A DNA stretch of 11,613 nucleotides from positions 6,200 to 17,812 of the forward strand of contig PMZS01000252.1 of assembly GCA_003170115.1 (NCBI GenBank), given 5' to 3'. Below are positions 1 to 8,727 of this stretch, one piece after another. This DNA comes from Spirochaetaceae bacterium (lineage in GTDB: Bacteria > Spirochaetota > Spirochaetia > SZUA-6 > Fen-1364). Each line of letters opens with the position of its first letter. Position 1 is the stretch's first letter. Both the position numbers and the translations under genes were made by a program. The notes beneath the pieces were generated by a model. It was not told where the DNA came from, did no database searches, and saw only the letters and a list, made by a program, of their open reading frames with translations.

Positions 1-1557
<1,557 letters not shown>

Positions 1558-1572
1558 AGAGGCTCTCGTCCC

Positions 1573-2670
1573 CTACTTCTGCAGTTTCTCCAGAAGCTCG
1601 CCGATCCCGAGATTCTTGATGCCCATCCGCTGGGCGCGCGTGAGCACTTCCAGGGCCTTGTCCCTCTTGTCCAGCGCGAGCCAGCTCTGCGCGATCTCGA
1701 TGTACAGCCGGGGATTCTTCGCGTCGTTCACCAGGAGTCCGGACAGGCTCTCGATGGCCTCCAGGTAATTGCCCTTCTCCTTGTTGATCAGGGCAAGCCC
1801 CAGCACCGCGTAGCTGTCGAATTCGATGTTCAGGGCCTTGCTGTAGAACTCGCGGGCCGTGTCCAGCTGGTTCATCGCACGGTAGGAATCCCCGATACGC
1901 GTGAGGATCACCTTGTTGTCAGGATCCGCGTCCAGGATCTTCTGCCAGTAGAAAAGCGATTCCTGCGGATCGTTCATGCCCCGGTAGCAGTCCGCGAGGC
2001 CGAACAGGGCGTAGAAATTGTTCGGCTGGATGTCCAGCGCCTTCTTGAAGTAGGGGATCCCCTTCTCGTACGTCTTCAGCTTGCGGTAGCAGTTGCCGAT
2101 CGAGGTGAGCACCCAGATGTTTTTCGGGTCCTTCTCGTGCATGCGCTCCCAGTAGGTGAGCGCTTCCCGGTACTCCTTGAGATCGAAATGCAGGTATCCC
2201 AGCCCGGTGAGGGCATAGGGGTTGCCGGGGTCGATCTCCAGGATCTTGTGATAAATCTCCTTCGACCTGCTGAAGTCCAGCACCTTCCGATACGCGTCGG
2301 CGATCCTGGTGAGGACCGTCACGTCGCTGTCACCCTGGGCGAGGTACTTCTCCCAGATCTCGATGGCGCGATGGAACTGCTTCAGGGACCTGTAGCTGTC
2401 CGCCAGCCCCACCAGGGCGTACTTGTTGCCCACGTGGTAGCCAAGGCACTCCTCGTAGTAGCGGATGGCCTCATGGTAGGACTTGCGCTTGCGCGCCGCG
2501 TCCCCCATGCCTACCAGCGCATAATTGTTCTGCGGCTCTATTTCGATGATGCGACGGAAGTTCTCCTCCGCCTCGGCGATGTGGTCTTCCTTGAGGAGCT
2601 GGTATCCTCTCTTGGAGAGCTCCGATATGGAAACCGGAACACGTTCCGGCACTTTTTCTTCACTGCTCAT
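1573..2670 (-). CDS. Ten-repeat TPR protein (365 aa)
   Basis: A protein built almost wholly of tetratricopeptide repeats, a scaffold fold for protein-protein contacts; the partner is not identifiable. After about 14 residues there are roughly ten contiguous 34-residue repeats, with typical TPR residues (G/A at position 8, Y/F at 11, A at 20, P at 32; for example YALFGLADCYR followed by ALDIQPNN in the preceding unit). Repeats 3 to 8 alternate between a YALxGLxD form and a VLTRIGD form, suggesting growth by duplication of two-repeat units. No signal peptide or membrane segment is seen, so it is probably cytoplasmic. The ATG lies inside the end of the preceding gene (11-bp overlap, pattern ATGAGCAGTGA), which points to translational coupling; the only purine-rich stretch upstream (AGAAGGG) is about 13 bases away, rather far. 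Function unknown beyond the fold. Confidence 0.9.
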   Translation of the reverse strand: MSSEEKVPERVPVSISELSKRGYQLLKEDHIAEAEENFRRIIEIEPQNNYALVGMGDAARKRKSYHEAIRYYEECLGYHVGNKYALVGLADSYRSLKQFHRAIEIWEKYLAQGDSDVTVLTRIADAYRKVLDFSRSKEIYHKILEIDPGNPYALTGLGYLHFDLKEYREALTYWERMHEKDPKNIWVLTSIGNCYRKLKTYEKGIPYFKKALDIQPNNFYALFGLADCYRGMNDPQESLFYWQKILDADPDNKVILTRIGDSYRAMNQLDTAREFYSKALNIEFDSYAVLGLALINKEKGNYLEAIESLSGLLVNDAKNPRLYIEIAQSWLALDKRDKALEVLTRAQRMGIKNLGIGELLEKLQK

Positions 2671-3013
2671 GCAATTCCGTTTTCCCTTCTGCCAGCCAAT
2701 GTTTCATCACTTGCGCGATCTGTTCCACGACTGCGGCAGTCCGGTCCGGAGCCGGCGCGAGCCAATACAGCCTCAGCGCCTCGAGGGGCTTTCCCCCTTT
2801 CAGCAACTTGTCCCCGATCCGAATGAGGCCGTCGGAGTACTTTGTCGTGACGAAGATCCGCTGCGCGAGAACCAGCTCCCCCTTGTTGTACAGCTCGTTG
2901 CCCTTCCGGATAAGCGCAGCCCTTTTCTCGCGAGTGAGTGGCGCACTGCTTTCCGTTGATATTTTCAGAAATCCGCCGGAAGGCAACTTTTTCAGGATGT
3001 CCTGTGCGCTCAT
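2660..3013 (-). CDS. Small TPR-like hypothetical protein (117 aa)
   Basis: I do not recognise a named family. The start chosen is the ATG at 3011-3013 (MSAQDILKKLPSGGFLKIS), which has GGAAGG five bases upstream; the frame stays open to 3130, but that extension would overlap hisB and reads as low-complexity filler. Residues 29-86 form helical pairs with TPR-like spacing (RKGNELYNKGELVLAQRIF, then RIGDKLLKGGKPLEALRLY), so it may hold one or two degenerate TPRs, followed by an amphipathic helix at 92-110. No membrane segment. Its stop overlaps the start of the ten-repeat TPR gene, and both proteins are TPR-like, so they are probably translated together and may bind each other. A possible promoter with an overlapping palindrome lies just upstream. 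Confidence 0.75.
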   Translation of the reverse strand: MSAQDILKKLPSGGFLKISTESSAPLTREKRAALIRKGNELYNKGELVLAQRIFVTTKYSDGLIRIGDKLLKGGKPLEALRLYWLAPAPDRTAAVVEQIAQVMKHWLAEGKTELHEQ

Positions 3014-3026
3014 CCCTACCTTCCGG

Positions 3027-3041
3027 ATCAAGATACTTGAT
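3027..3041. promoter_or_regulatory. Perfect 6-3-6 palindrome over the -10 box, operator-like
   Basis: ATCAAG-ATA-CTTGAT is a perfect inverted repeat with 6-bp arms. It lies in the 85-bp gap between hisB and the 117-aa gene and exactly covers the predicted -10 hexamer, the position expected of a repressor site. No regulator is recognisable from the motif. Confidence 0.35.
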
Positions 3042-3058
3042 TCACTCGACAGAGTAAA
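3030..3058 (-). promoter_or_regulatory. Possible sigma70 promoter of the 117-aa gene
   Basis: On the - strand, TTTACT (-35) is followed after 17 bases by TATCTT (-10), each 4 of 6 matches to consensus. The predicted transcript start, near 3023, falls at the very edge of the GGAAGG ribosome site, which would give an extremely short leader; this lowers confidence. The -10 is covered by a perfect inverted repeat. Confidence 0.35.
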
Positions 3059-3098
3059 TACCTTCGATTCGCCATGTGTGCCTGACTTCGAAAATGGT

Positions 3099-3683
3099 CT
3101 ACCCGATCCGGCCTTTCGAAGACATTTCACGGCCGTCCGGTGAGTAGGCCTGCTTCAACGCCTTGCCGAGGGCCTTGAATGCGGACTCCGCCATGTGGTG
3201 GCTGTTCTCCCCGCGCCGAAGCTCGACGTGGAGACTGATCCGCGCCTGCGAAGCGAGGCCCGCGAAGAACTCACGGAGGAGAGACAGGTCGAACGTCCCC
3301 GCGGAAGGCTGGGGAAACGAGGCATGCAGTGAAAGCGTCGGCCTCCCGCACACGTCGATGGTCACCTCCGAAAGCGCCTCATCCATGGGAACCACGGCGT
3401 GACCGAATCTGGCTACCGAGCCCGCCTTTTCCGCCGCCGCGGAGAATGCCTGCCCAAGAACGAGGCCCACGTCTTCCACGAGGTGATGGGGATCCACGTC
3501 GATGTCGCCCCGTCCCTCCACGGAGAGGGAGAACCTGCCATGGAACGACATGCTGGTGAGCATGTGGTCCAGGAAGGGGATCCCGGTTCGGACAGCCGGC
3601 TCCGCAACCGTGTCCGGGTCAAGCGTGAGGGAGATGTCGGTTTCACGAGTCTTTCGCTCGATCTTCACTTTTCGCGACGCCAC
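3099..3683 (-). CDS. hisB: Imidazoleglycerol-phosphate dehydratase
   Basis: Dehydrates imidazole glycerol phosphate to imidazole acetol phosphate in histidine biosynthesis, using two Mn ions; cytoplasmic and oligomeric (24-mer in the family). All signature motifs are present (numbering from the start used here): FLDHML (37-42), DPHHLVEDVG (64-73), MDEALSE (100-106) and GENSHHMAESAFKALGKAL (158-176). At 194 residues it is the normal monofunctional length, with no phosphatase domain. The start is a judgement: the frame opens at a GTG at 3695, but the only good ribosome site, AAAGGTGGAG, overlaps that codon and sits six bases before the GTG at 3683. The latter gives MASRKVKIERKTRETDI, the usual family N-terminus. 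No other his gene is nearby, so it is separated from the rest of the pathway. It has its own likely promoter. Confidence 0.95.
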   Translation of the reverse strand: MASRKVKIERKTRETDISLTLDPDTVAEPAVRTGIPFLDHMLTSMSFHGRFSLSVEGRGDIDVDPHHLVEDVGLVLGQAFSAAAEKAGSVARFGHAVVPMDEALSEVTIDVCGRPTLSLHASFPQPSAGTFDLSLLREFFAGLASQARISLHVELRRGENSHHMAESAFKALGKALKQAYSPDGREMSSKGRIG

Positions 3684-3707
3684 TTCCAACTCCACCTTTC
3701 ACAGCAA

Positions 3708-3729
3708 TTATCGGCTGGCGATCGGATAA
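3708..3729. repeat. Imperfect inverted repeat in the hisB leader
   Basis: TTATC and GATAA arms (5 bp) enclose 12 bases with a few further symmetric matches. It lies just downstream of the predicted hisB transcript start (near 3732), so it could be an operator or a weak RNA hairpin. Short arms make chance likely. I see no histidine-rich leader peptide or T-box. Confidence 0.2.
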
Positions 3730-3738
3730 AGGCTCTGC

Positions 3739-3766
3739 ATTGTATCCGAGGCAGCCGGAAGGTCAA
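3739..3766 (-). promoter_or_regulatory. Likely sigma70 promoter of hisB
   Basis: On the - strand, TTGACC (-35, 5 of 6) and TACAAT (-10, 5 of 6) are 16 bases apart, in the roughly 100-bp gap after the AAA+ gene. The predicted start near 3732 gives a leader of about 50 nt, enough for the observed ribosome site. Confidence 0.55.
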
Positions 3767-3782
3767 CACGGGAGGAGCGTTC

Positions 3783-5534
3783 TTACTCCCTCTCGTGCAG
3801 GAGGACCTTCAGCTGCTTGATCTCGTTCACCAGCTTGTCCCGGCTCATCTCACGGAACCGGCGCGGCACCATTTCCCGGCTCGTGCATTCCAGCACCGCC
3901 ACGAGGTTCTGGAGCTCGATCTCGTGCGGATACGCGGGGGGCATGAAGTCCAGGATGGTCTCCTCCAGATCGCCCTTGGTGACGAAGACGTGATTGTTCA
4001 TGGCGGAGAGGAACTTCGCCCGGATGAGCACGGATTCGAGATCCGCCCCCGAGAACTCGTACTTGTATCGACGGAAGAGCTCCGCCACGTTCGTCTTCTG
4101 CATCCGGAGCTGGAGCTTCTTCACGAGCGTGGAGAACAGGTCCTCCTTCTCGTCGATCGTCTCGGGGTAGAAAAGCGCAAGGTGCTCCTCAGCCCTGCCC
4201 TGGCGCTTGAGGTCGATGGGCAGGAGGTCGGGCCGGCAGGTGATGAGGAACCAGATGATCTTGCCCCGGTACTCGGTGTTGCCCATGAAGGAGGCGATCT
4301 GCGCGAAGATCCGGTTGCTCGTGCCCGAGTCACCGTCCTGGTTCCTGTCGCCCAGGAACGCGTCCGCCTCGTCGATCATCACCCCCACCGGGGCCATGGC
4401 TTTGAGGATGTTCAGGATCTTCTCCAGATTGCTCTCCGTGACTCCCTGCCACTTCGAGCGGAAATTCCGGAACTTCACGATCGGGATGCCGATTTCTCCC
4501 GTGAATGCGGTCACCATGAAGCTCTTTCCCGTTCCGACCGGACCGGCGATCAGGTAGCCCATAGGCAGGACATCGAAGCGGCTTTCCCGGATGGCCCGGG
4601 CCGCGCTGCGGAAGCGTTTCTTCACGAAGTCGTGGCCCGATATCGCGGAGAGGTCGTGCTCGCTCTCGATGAACTCCAGGAGGCCGACTGCTTCCGCCTC
4701 GATGATCTGCTTCTTCTTCTCTTTCAGGTATTCCAGGCTGATCTCCCGGTCCTCCTGGTAGCTCTCCGCGGAGAGCTGGTTGAGGTTCACGAGGTTCAAC
4801 CCGCTGGTGATCCCCGCGAACTCGGGAATCGTGAGAGACCCCTGGAGGAGGAGCTTGCCGCTGCGGTCCAGGTAGTAAAGAAAGCTTTCCCGCACCTTTT
4901 CATCAGGAATGGGAATGTTCACCTTGATCGCGCTGGGGGATCTCACGATGGTGGGGTTCAGGTCGGCGAGATTCTCGGTGAGCAGGATGATCGACACGTC
5001 TCCCTGGGTGAAGATGGGATCGTTGGCCCACCGGTTGAGGGTGACCAGGCAGTAGCGGTCCTCGTCGGTGTACCGCGAGATGTCGGTGTTGGGCACCACG
5101 GTCTCCGAATAGTCGATGATGAGAACGATCCTCTTGCTGAGCGTGATGTTGGCGTAAAAATACCTCTCCAGCTGGGTGAGAGCCCGCACAGGGTTGCGTG
5201 AGAGAAGGTTTCCCGGGGTCGCCTTGGGCGAGAGCTGCTTCATTTTCGCCAGGTAGTCGCGCTTCATCTCGGGTTTGCAGAAGCTCACCCCGGAAGAGCG
5301 ATCGTAGAAAACAATGATATCACGGTTGCCGAACAGGACCTCGGACACGTAGTCCTGGATCTTGGCGAAATTGAACTCTCCCTCCTTCATCTTGTGGGGA
5401 AGGAAGTCGCGGATATTCCCCGAGAGAAGGTAGAGGTTGGCGGTTTTCGAGCAGTACTTGTAAGACAGTTCCTGTGCCCAGGCAGGAAGCACCTTGATGA
5501 AGGGCAAATTCTTTACAATGAGCTGTTCGGCCAT
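3783..5534 (-). CDS. AAA+ ATPase with degenerate N-terminal AAA-like half (Ycf46-like)
   Basis: A 583-residue P-loop ATPase, presumably a remodelling or protease-type AAA+ machine; the substrate is unknown. The active module is in the second half: Walker A GPVGTGKS (331-338), Walker B VMIDEADAFLGDR (385-397), a sensor-1 and arginine-finger region ITCRPDLLPIDLKRQGRAEE (431-450) and a C-lid SGADLESVL (495-503). The first half (about 30-215) looks like a second AAA-type fold without a Walker A: it has Walker-B-like IVLIIDYSE (136-144) and sensor-1-like SIILLTENLADLNP (181-194). A Lys/Glu-rich linker spans about 260-290. This two-part build resembles the Ycf46-like AAA proteins of cyanobacteria and other bacteria. 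ATG start, with GGGAGGGG four bases upstream. It follows the NTPase-TPR gene by 71 bp and has its own promoter there. No protease domain or membrane segment. Confidence 0.9.
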   Translation of the reverse strand: MAEQLIVKNLPFIKVLPAWAQELSYKYCSKTANLYLLSGNIRDFLPHKMKEGEFNFAKIQDYVSEVLFGNRDIIVFYDRSSGVSFCKPEMKRDYLAKMKQLSPKATPGNLLSRNPVRALTQLERYFYANITLSKRIVLIIDYSETVVPNTDISRYTDEDRYCLVTLNRWANDPIFTQGDVSIILLTENLADLNPTIVRSPSAIKVNIPIPDEKVRESFLYYLDRSGKLLLQGSLTIPEFAGITSGLNLVNLNQLSAESYQEDREISLEYLKEKKKQIIEAEAVGLLEFIESEHDLSAISGHDFVKKRFRSAARAIRESRFDVLPMGYLIAGPVGTGKSFMVTAFTGEIGIPIVKFRNFRSKWQGVTESNLEKILNILKAMAPVGVMIDEADAFLGDRNQDGDSGTSNRIFAQIASFMGNTEYRGKIIWFLITCRPDLLPIDLKRQGRAEEHLALFYPETIDEKEDLFSTLVKKLQLRMQKTNVAELFRRYKYEFSGADLESVLIRAKFLSAMNNHVFVTKGDLEETILDFMPPAYPHEIELQNLVAVLECTSREMVPRRFREMSRDKLVNEIKQLKVLLHERE

Positions 5535-5568
5535 CGTTCCCCTCCCAAGGCAATGACGAACTTCAACC

Positions 5569-5598
5569 AGTATAGCGGTATTACCCGCGCGGAGTCAA
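5569..5598 (-). promoter_or_regulatory. Likely sigma70 promoter of the AAA+ ATPase gene
   Basis: On the - strand, TTGACT (-35, 5 of 6) and TATACT (-10, 5 of 6) are 18 bases apart, in the 71-bp gap. The -35 begins a few bases after the stop of the preceding gene. The predicted start near 5562 leaves a leader of about 28 nt carrying the ribosome site. A small palindrome, GGTAATACC, lies inside the spacer. Confidence 0.6.
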
Positions 5599-5605
5599 TG
5601 TTGTC

Positions 5606-8600
5606 CTAGACCAGCTTGCGGCCGCGGGCCTCTTCCATGATCATGCGGTTCCAGCGATTGCGCCAGAGGAACGAGCTGCGCTGCGCGGGCGCATCGATCC
5701 TGCTGGCACGCTCCTGCAGGGTCTTGAGGCTCTTGCTCAGGACCGTCACCTTGTCGTCGACCTCTTCCGACCCGGCCTCGGGAAGCACCTGTGAATACAG
5801 GTAGTTGAACCACGCGGCGCGCGGATCCTCCTCCAGAGACTTCTGTCCGCGGGTGAGCTGGTGCAGTTCCCGGATACCCTCGTCGCGAAATCCCCGCAGC
5901 CCCAGCAGGTAGGCACGCATGCCCAGGAGGGTCCTCTGCAGGAGCGCGCTGCCGCGGCTGAGCTTGAAGCACCTGCCCTCGACCGGAGAGAACCCGTCCT
6001 GCCACGTAATCCCCTCGGGGGCCGGGAAGCGCGACTCGGTGGAAAGGGCGAGGGCCCGTTCGATGTACAGGCTCGCATTCTCCAGCGCTCCCGAGAAGAG
6101 GCATCCTTCCGCCTGGAAGAGGAGAACTTCCCGGGTCTGTCGGGAGAGGCTTTCCAGGAGCCGCGTCCCCGACGCGTTTTCGTCCCGGTGCTGGAAAGTC
6201 CTGCCCAGCCACGCGCGGAGGACGGGCAGGGCATCGTCAAGCGAGTACAGAGTGGCACAACAGAGGCAGGACTGCAGGTCCAGGGAGCATTCGTCGTACT
6301 CTCCGACCTGGAAGCGTGTCCGCGCCCTGAGGAAGAGGAGAAACAGCTCCAGTTCCCGGCGGAAAAGCTTCCTCGCCTCGGCAAGCCCCTGTTCGATCAC
6401 GGAAAGGCATTGCGTGAATCGGCCATCAATGAAGAGGCTCTCCGCGAGGTACACGAGGGTCCAGAGCATGCCGGGCGCATCGTGGGCTTCGTAACAGAGC
6501 CGCTGCGAAAGCGCGAGGTACTCCACGGATTCGCCCAGCCGACCCTCGGCGAGCATGGACGCGCCCAGCCAGAGGTAGCAGGCCCGTTCCCCCCGCTCCG
6601 CGGGAACTTCCGGGCTCTCGCCCCGGGATTCCTGGTACAGCAGGAGGGCTTTCTTCAGCTCATCGAGAGCCGCGGTGGCGTTGCCGACGGAGAGGAAGTA
6701 CTTTGCCCTCTCGATCAGCACTTCACCGCGGAGCGAGGGCCTGAGATCGGACCCGGCCAGCTTTTTCGCTTCCTGCTGTGCCGTCTCGGCAGCCTCCTCG
6801 TTGCGCTCCAGGAGGGCGGCGCGGAGCCTTCCCAGCGCGGTCACCGCCGCGAGCTCCTTCGCCTGCTCGGTTGTGGGCGGAAGGGAGAACTCGAGGGCCC
6901 GTGGATCGCAGAACGCGGCCGCGCCTGCCGGGTCGCACTCGTCGAGCTTGCGCCGGATGATCTCGGGCAGGATCCGCAGGGCGAGATCGGTCGACCCGCT
7001 GCGGGCAAGGAAGCTGAAGAGGAGAACGGGATGCCGGTATTTCCCTGACTCCCAGAGGGAGGTCATGTGCGCGATGAACCGCTGCCTGAGCGCGGCCCCC
7101 TCCCTTCCAAGGAGCTCCTCCAGCTTTCGACGGAGGGTGGGAAAGCGGGGAATCAGGTCTCGCTCGTCAGCCATGAGTCCCGACGCCAGGAGGTCGGAGA
7201 GTGACCTGCCCACCGTCGCGGCGTCGAATCCCGCCTCTCCGAGGAACAAGAGGAATCCCTGCCGGTCGAGGAGCCCGCCGGCCAGGTACAGGCCGTACAG
7301 GAGCAGGAACGTGTCGTCGCGAAGCGTGCGGATGAGGAACCAGGACACCGACAGCGGGTTGGCCGGAAGTGCGGTTTCGTCGCCCGCGCCGCCGCCCCAC
7401 TCATGGCCGCGCGGAGTAGCACGGATGCGGCCCGTCCTTGCAAGGTATTGGAGGTAGGACACCACGGAGACGTACAGCCCCCCCGAGCGGCGTCTCAGTC
7501 GGCGCGTGAGGGATTCGGGCATCGAAAGCCCCGGAAAGAGGTGCTGGGCGAGGGATCGTATCTCGCGCTTTCCCAGGGGGTGCACGTAGAAGGAATGCAG
7601 GTCGAACCCGGTGAGGTCCGAGGCGGCGGGTCGGGAGAGGCTTGAGACGACGGGCACGAGACCCGGGTTCGAAAGGAGATCGTCGAACAGCCGTGCGATG
7701 ATCTGGCGCGCCGCGGGATGGTAACCGTCGATTCCCTCGCAGAAAAAAAGCGCGGGATTCAGGTTTTCCGCCGCCATCCGGATCCAGGAAAGGAGGTAGA
7801 GGCGGTAGCCGAGGAAAAAATCGTCGAGGATCCGGTCCGGCAGCGGAAAATGCGCCGCTCTCCCCTGCCCCGACGGATCCTGAAGCCACGCCAGCAGCGG
7901 CCCGACATTCTCCCAGGAAGCGCGTTCGGGCCCTCTCAGCCGCGAGCCGGTGCTCCCGAGAACCGAGGGGTTGAGGCTGGAGAGAAACGGGTGCAGGGGA
8001 GAGCGGCGTTTGAAGATGGTGCGCATCCGCAGCGCCGGCACTGCACCTGGCGGGAGAAGCCGCGCGGCAAGCTCACCGAGCAGAGCGGTCTTGCCGACGC
8101 CGGAGGGACCGTGCACCCAGAGGATGTCGCGGCCCTCCCCGAGGTTCAGCCGCGGCGAGATGAGGTCCAGGGCGCGTGTCACCAGGGAATCCCGGGTCCA
8201 GGGCCTGACCGTTCCCGAGTCCTGCGCTTCTCCCTCGGGCAGACGACTCTGTCCGCTCACCCGGTACAGGAGCCCCGAGGTCTCGAATGAAAATGAGTCG
8301 GCGAAAAGGGCGGCGCACTCCGGGGCGAGCCACAGCTGGTCATCGTCTTCCGCGGCTTCCAGGAGCCCCTGCACGAGGTCGGCGCGAGGCCCGTCAGGGC
8401 CTTCCTGCAGGGGAGCCAGGAGGACGGAGAAACCGAAGAGCTCGGATCTGCGGGCGGAGAGAAAGTCACGGATGCGGACCGCCGCGGCGACCGCGGCTCC
8501 GACATCAAGGTCCTCCTGGAGACCCATCCCGGCCAGCCATATCCCCTGCCCCGCCGACCGTGCAACCGATGCCAACGAACCGAGGGTTGCCGCGATCGAC

Positions 8601-8680
8601 GCCTCCAGCGTCGCAAGGCCGTCCGCCCTCAGGCGCGCGAGCTGCCTGTAATTGCGCAACTCCGCGATAACATATACCAT
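5606..8680 (-). CDS. Large STAND-like P-loop NTPase with helical TPR-like repeats (1024 aa)
   Basis: Domain order suggests a signal-transduction NTPase of the STAND / regulatory-AAA type; ligand and output are unknown. Residues 1-140 form an alpha/beta region (MVYVIAELRNYRQL, then GIWLAGMG, an Ala-rich helix, FGFSVLLAP and LWLAPECAALF) whose layout recalls class III nucleotide cyclase domains fused to such NTPases, but the metal-binding aspartates are not evident. The P-loop is ILWVHGPSGVGKTALL (186-201), with a Walker-B-like LFFCEGIDGYH (311-321) and a following strand VPVVSSLSRP. A helical region (370-600) leads to TPR-like repeats from about 650 to 960. No DNA-binding domain or membrane segment is seen. 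The frame opens at a GTG at 8695; I prefer the ATG at 8680 because a GATAAT box lies six bases before it and GTG 8695 has no ribosome site. Confidence 0.85.
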   Translation of the reverse strand: MVYVIAELRNYRQLARLRADGLATLEASIAATLGSLASVARSAGQGIWLAGMGLQEDLDVGAAVAAAVRIRDFLSARRSELFGFSVLLAPLQEGPDGPRADLVQGLLEAAEDDDQLWLAPECAALFADSFSFETSGLLYRVSGQSRLPEGEAQDSGTVRPWTRDSLVTRALDLISPRLNLGEGRDILWVHGPSGVGKTALLGELAARLLPPGAVPALRMRTIFKRRSPLHPFLSSLNPSVLGSTGSRLRGPERASWENVGPLLAWLQDPSGQGRAAHFPLPDRILDDFFLGYRLYLLSWIRMAAENLNPALFFCEGIDGYHPAARQIIARLFDDLLSNPGLVPVVSSLSRPAASDLTGFDLHSFYVHPLGKREIRSLAQHLFPGLSMPESLTRRLRRRSGGLYVSVVSYLQYLARTGRIRATPRGHEWGGGAGDETALPANPLSVSWFLIRTLRDDTFLLLYGLYLAGGLLDRQGFLLFLGEAGFDAATVGRSLSDLLASGLMADERDLIPRFPTLRRKLEELLGREGAALRQRFIAHMTSLWESGKYRHPVLLFSFLARSGSTDLALRILPEIIRRKLDECDPAGAAAFCDPRALEFSLPPTTEQAKELAAVTALGRLRAALLERNEEAAETAQQEAKKLAGSDLRPSLRGEVLIERAKYFLSVGNATAALDELKKALLLYQESRGESPEVPAERGERACYLWLGASMLAEGRLGESVEYLALSQRLCYEAHDAPGMLWTLVYLAESLFIDGRFTQCLSVIEQGLAEARKLFRRELELFLLFLRARTRFQVGEYDECSLDLQSCLCCATLYSLDDALPVLRAWLGRTFQHRDENASGTRLLESLSRQTREVLLFQAEGCLFSGALENASLYIERALALSTESRFPAPEGITWQDGFSPVEGRCFKLSRGSALLQRTLLGMRAYLLGLRGFRDEGIRELHQLTRGQKSLEEDPRAAWFNYLYSQVLPEAGSEEVDDKVTVLSKSLKTLQERASRIDAPAQRSSFLWRNRWNRMIMEEARGRKLV

Positions 8681-8686
8681 GTGGCC

Positions 8687-8692
8687 ATTATC
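8687..8692 (-). promoter_or_regulatory. Possible -10 box of the NTPase-TPR gene
   Basis: GATAAT on the - strand (5 of 6 to TATAAT) ends six bases before the ATG at 8680, so transcription would start at or next to the start codon (leaderless). No convincing -35 exists (TTTCCC at 17 bases, 3 of 6). If the GTG at 8695 is the true start, this site is inside the gene and meaningless. Confidence 0.25.
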
Positions 8693-8727
8693 CACGAATG
8701 AGCCGCACAGGGAAAGGGACGAGCGAC

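Noticed and set aside
1558..1572. Terminator between the convergent alaS and TPR genes
   Set aside because: Only 15 bp, with no inverted repeat and no T-run on either strand.
3014..3130. N-terminal extension of the 117-aa protein up to 3130
   Set aside because: It would overlap the hisB end, contains the predicted promoter and palindrome, and the internal ATG has a proper ribosome site.
3684..3782. Histidine-type attenuator, T-box or riboswitch ahead of hisB
   Set aside because: The gap is about 100 bp and contains a plain promoter and ribosome site; there is no run of His codons, no T-box motif and no strong terminator hairpin.
3399..5201. 600-codon open frame on the + strand
   Set aside because: It is antisense to hisB and the AAA+ gene, both of which have clear motifs. 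Its translation is rich in H, R, E, V and L without domain pattern, typical of the reverse of a GC-rich gene.
5861..7048. 395-codon open frame on the + strand
   Set aside because: Antisense to the TPR-like part of the large NTPase; composition is Arg/Pro/Gly-rich and no motif is recognisable.
8652..8680. + strand promoter (TTGCGC-17-TACCAT) for the GHKL gene
   Set aside because: Only 3 and 4 matches of 6, inside the coding region of the divergent gene; not better than chance.
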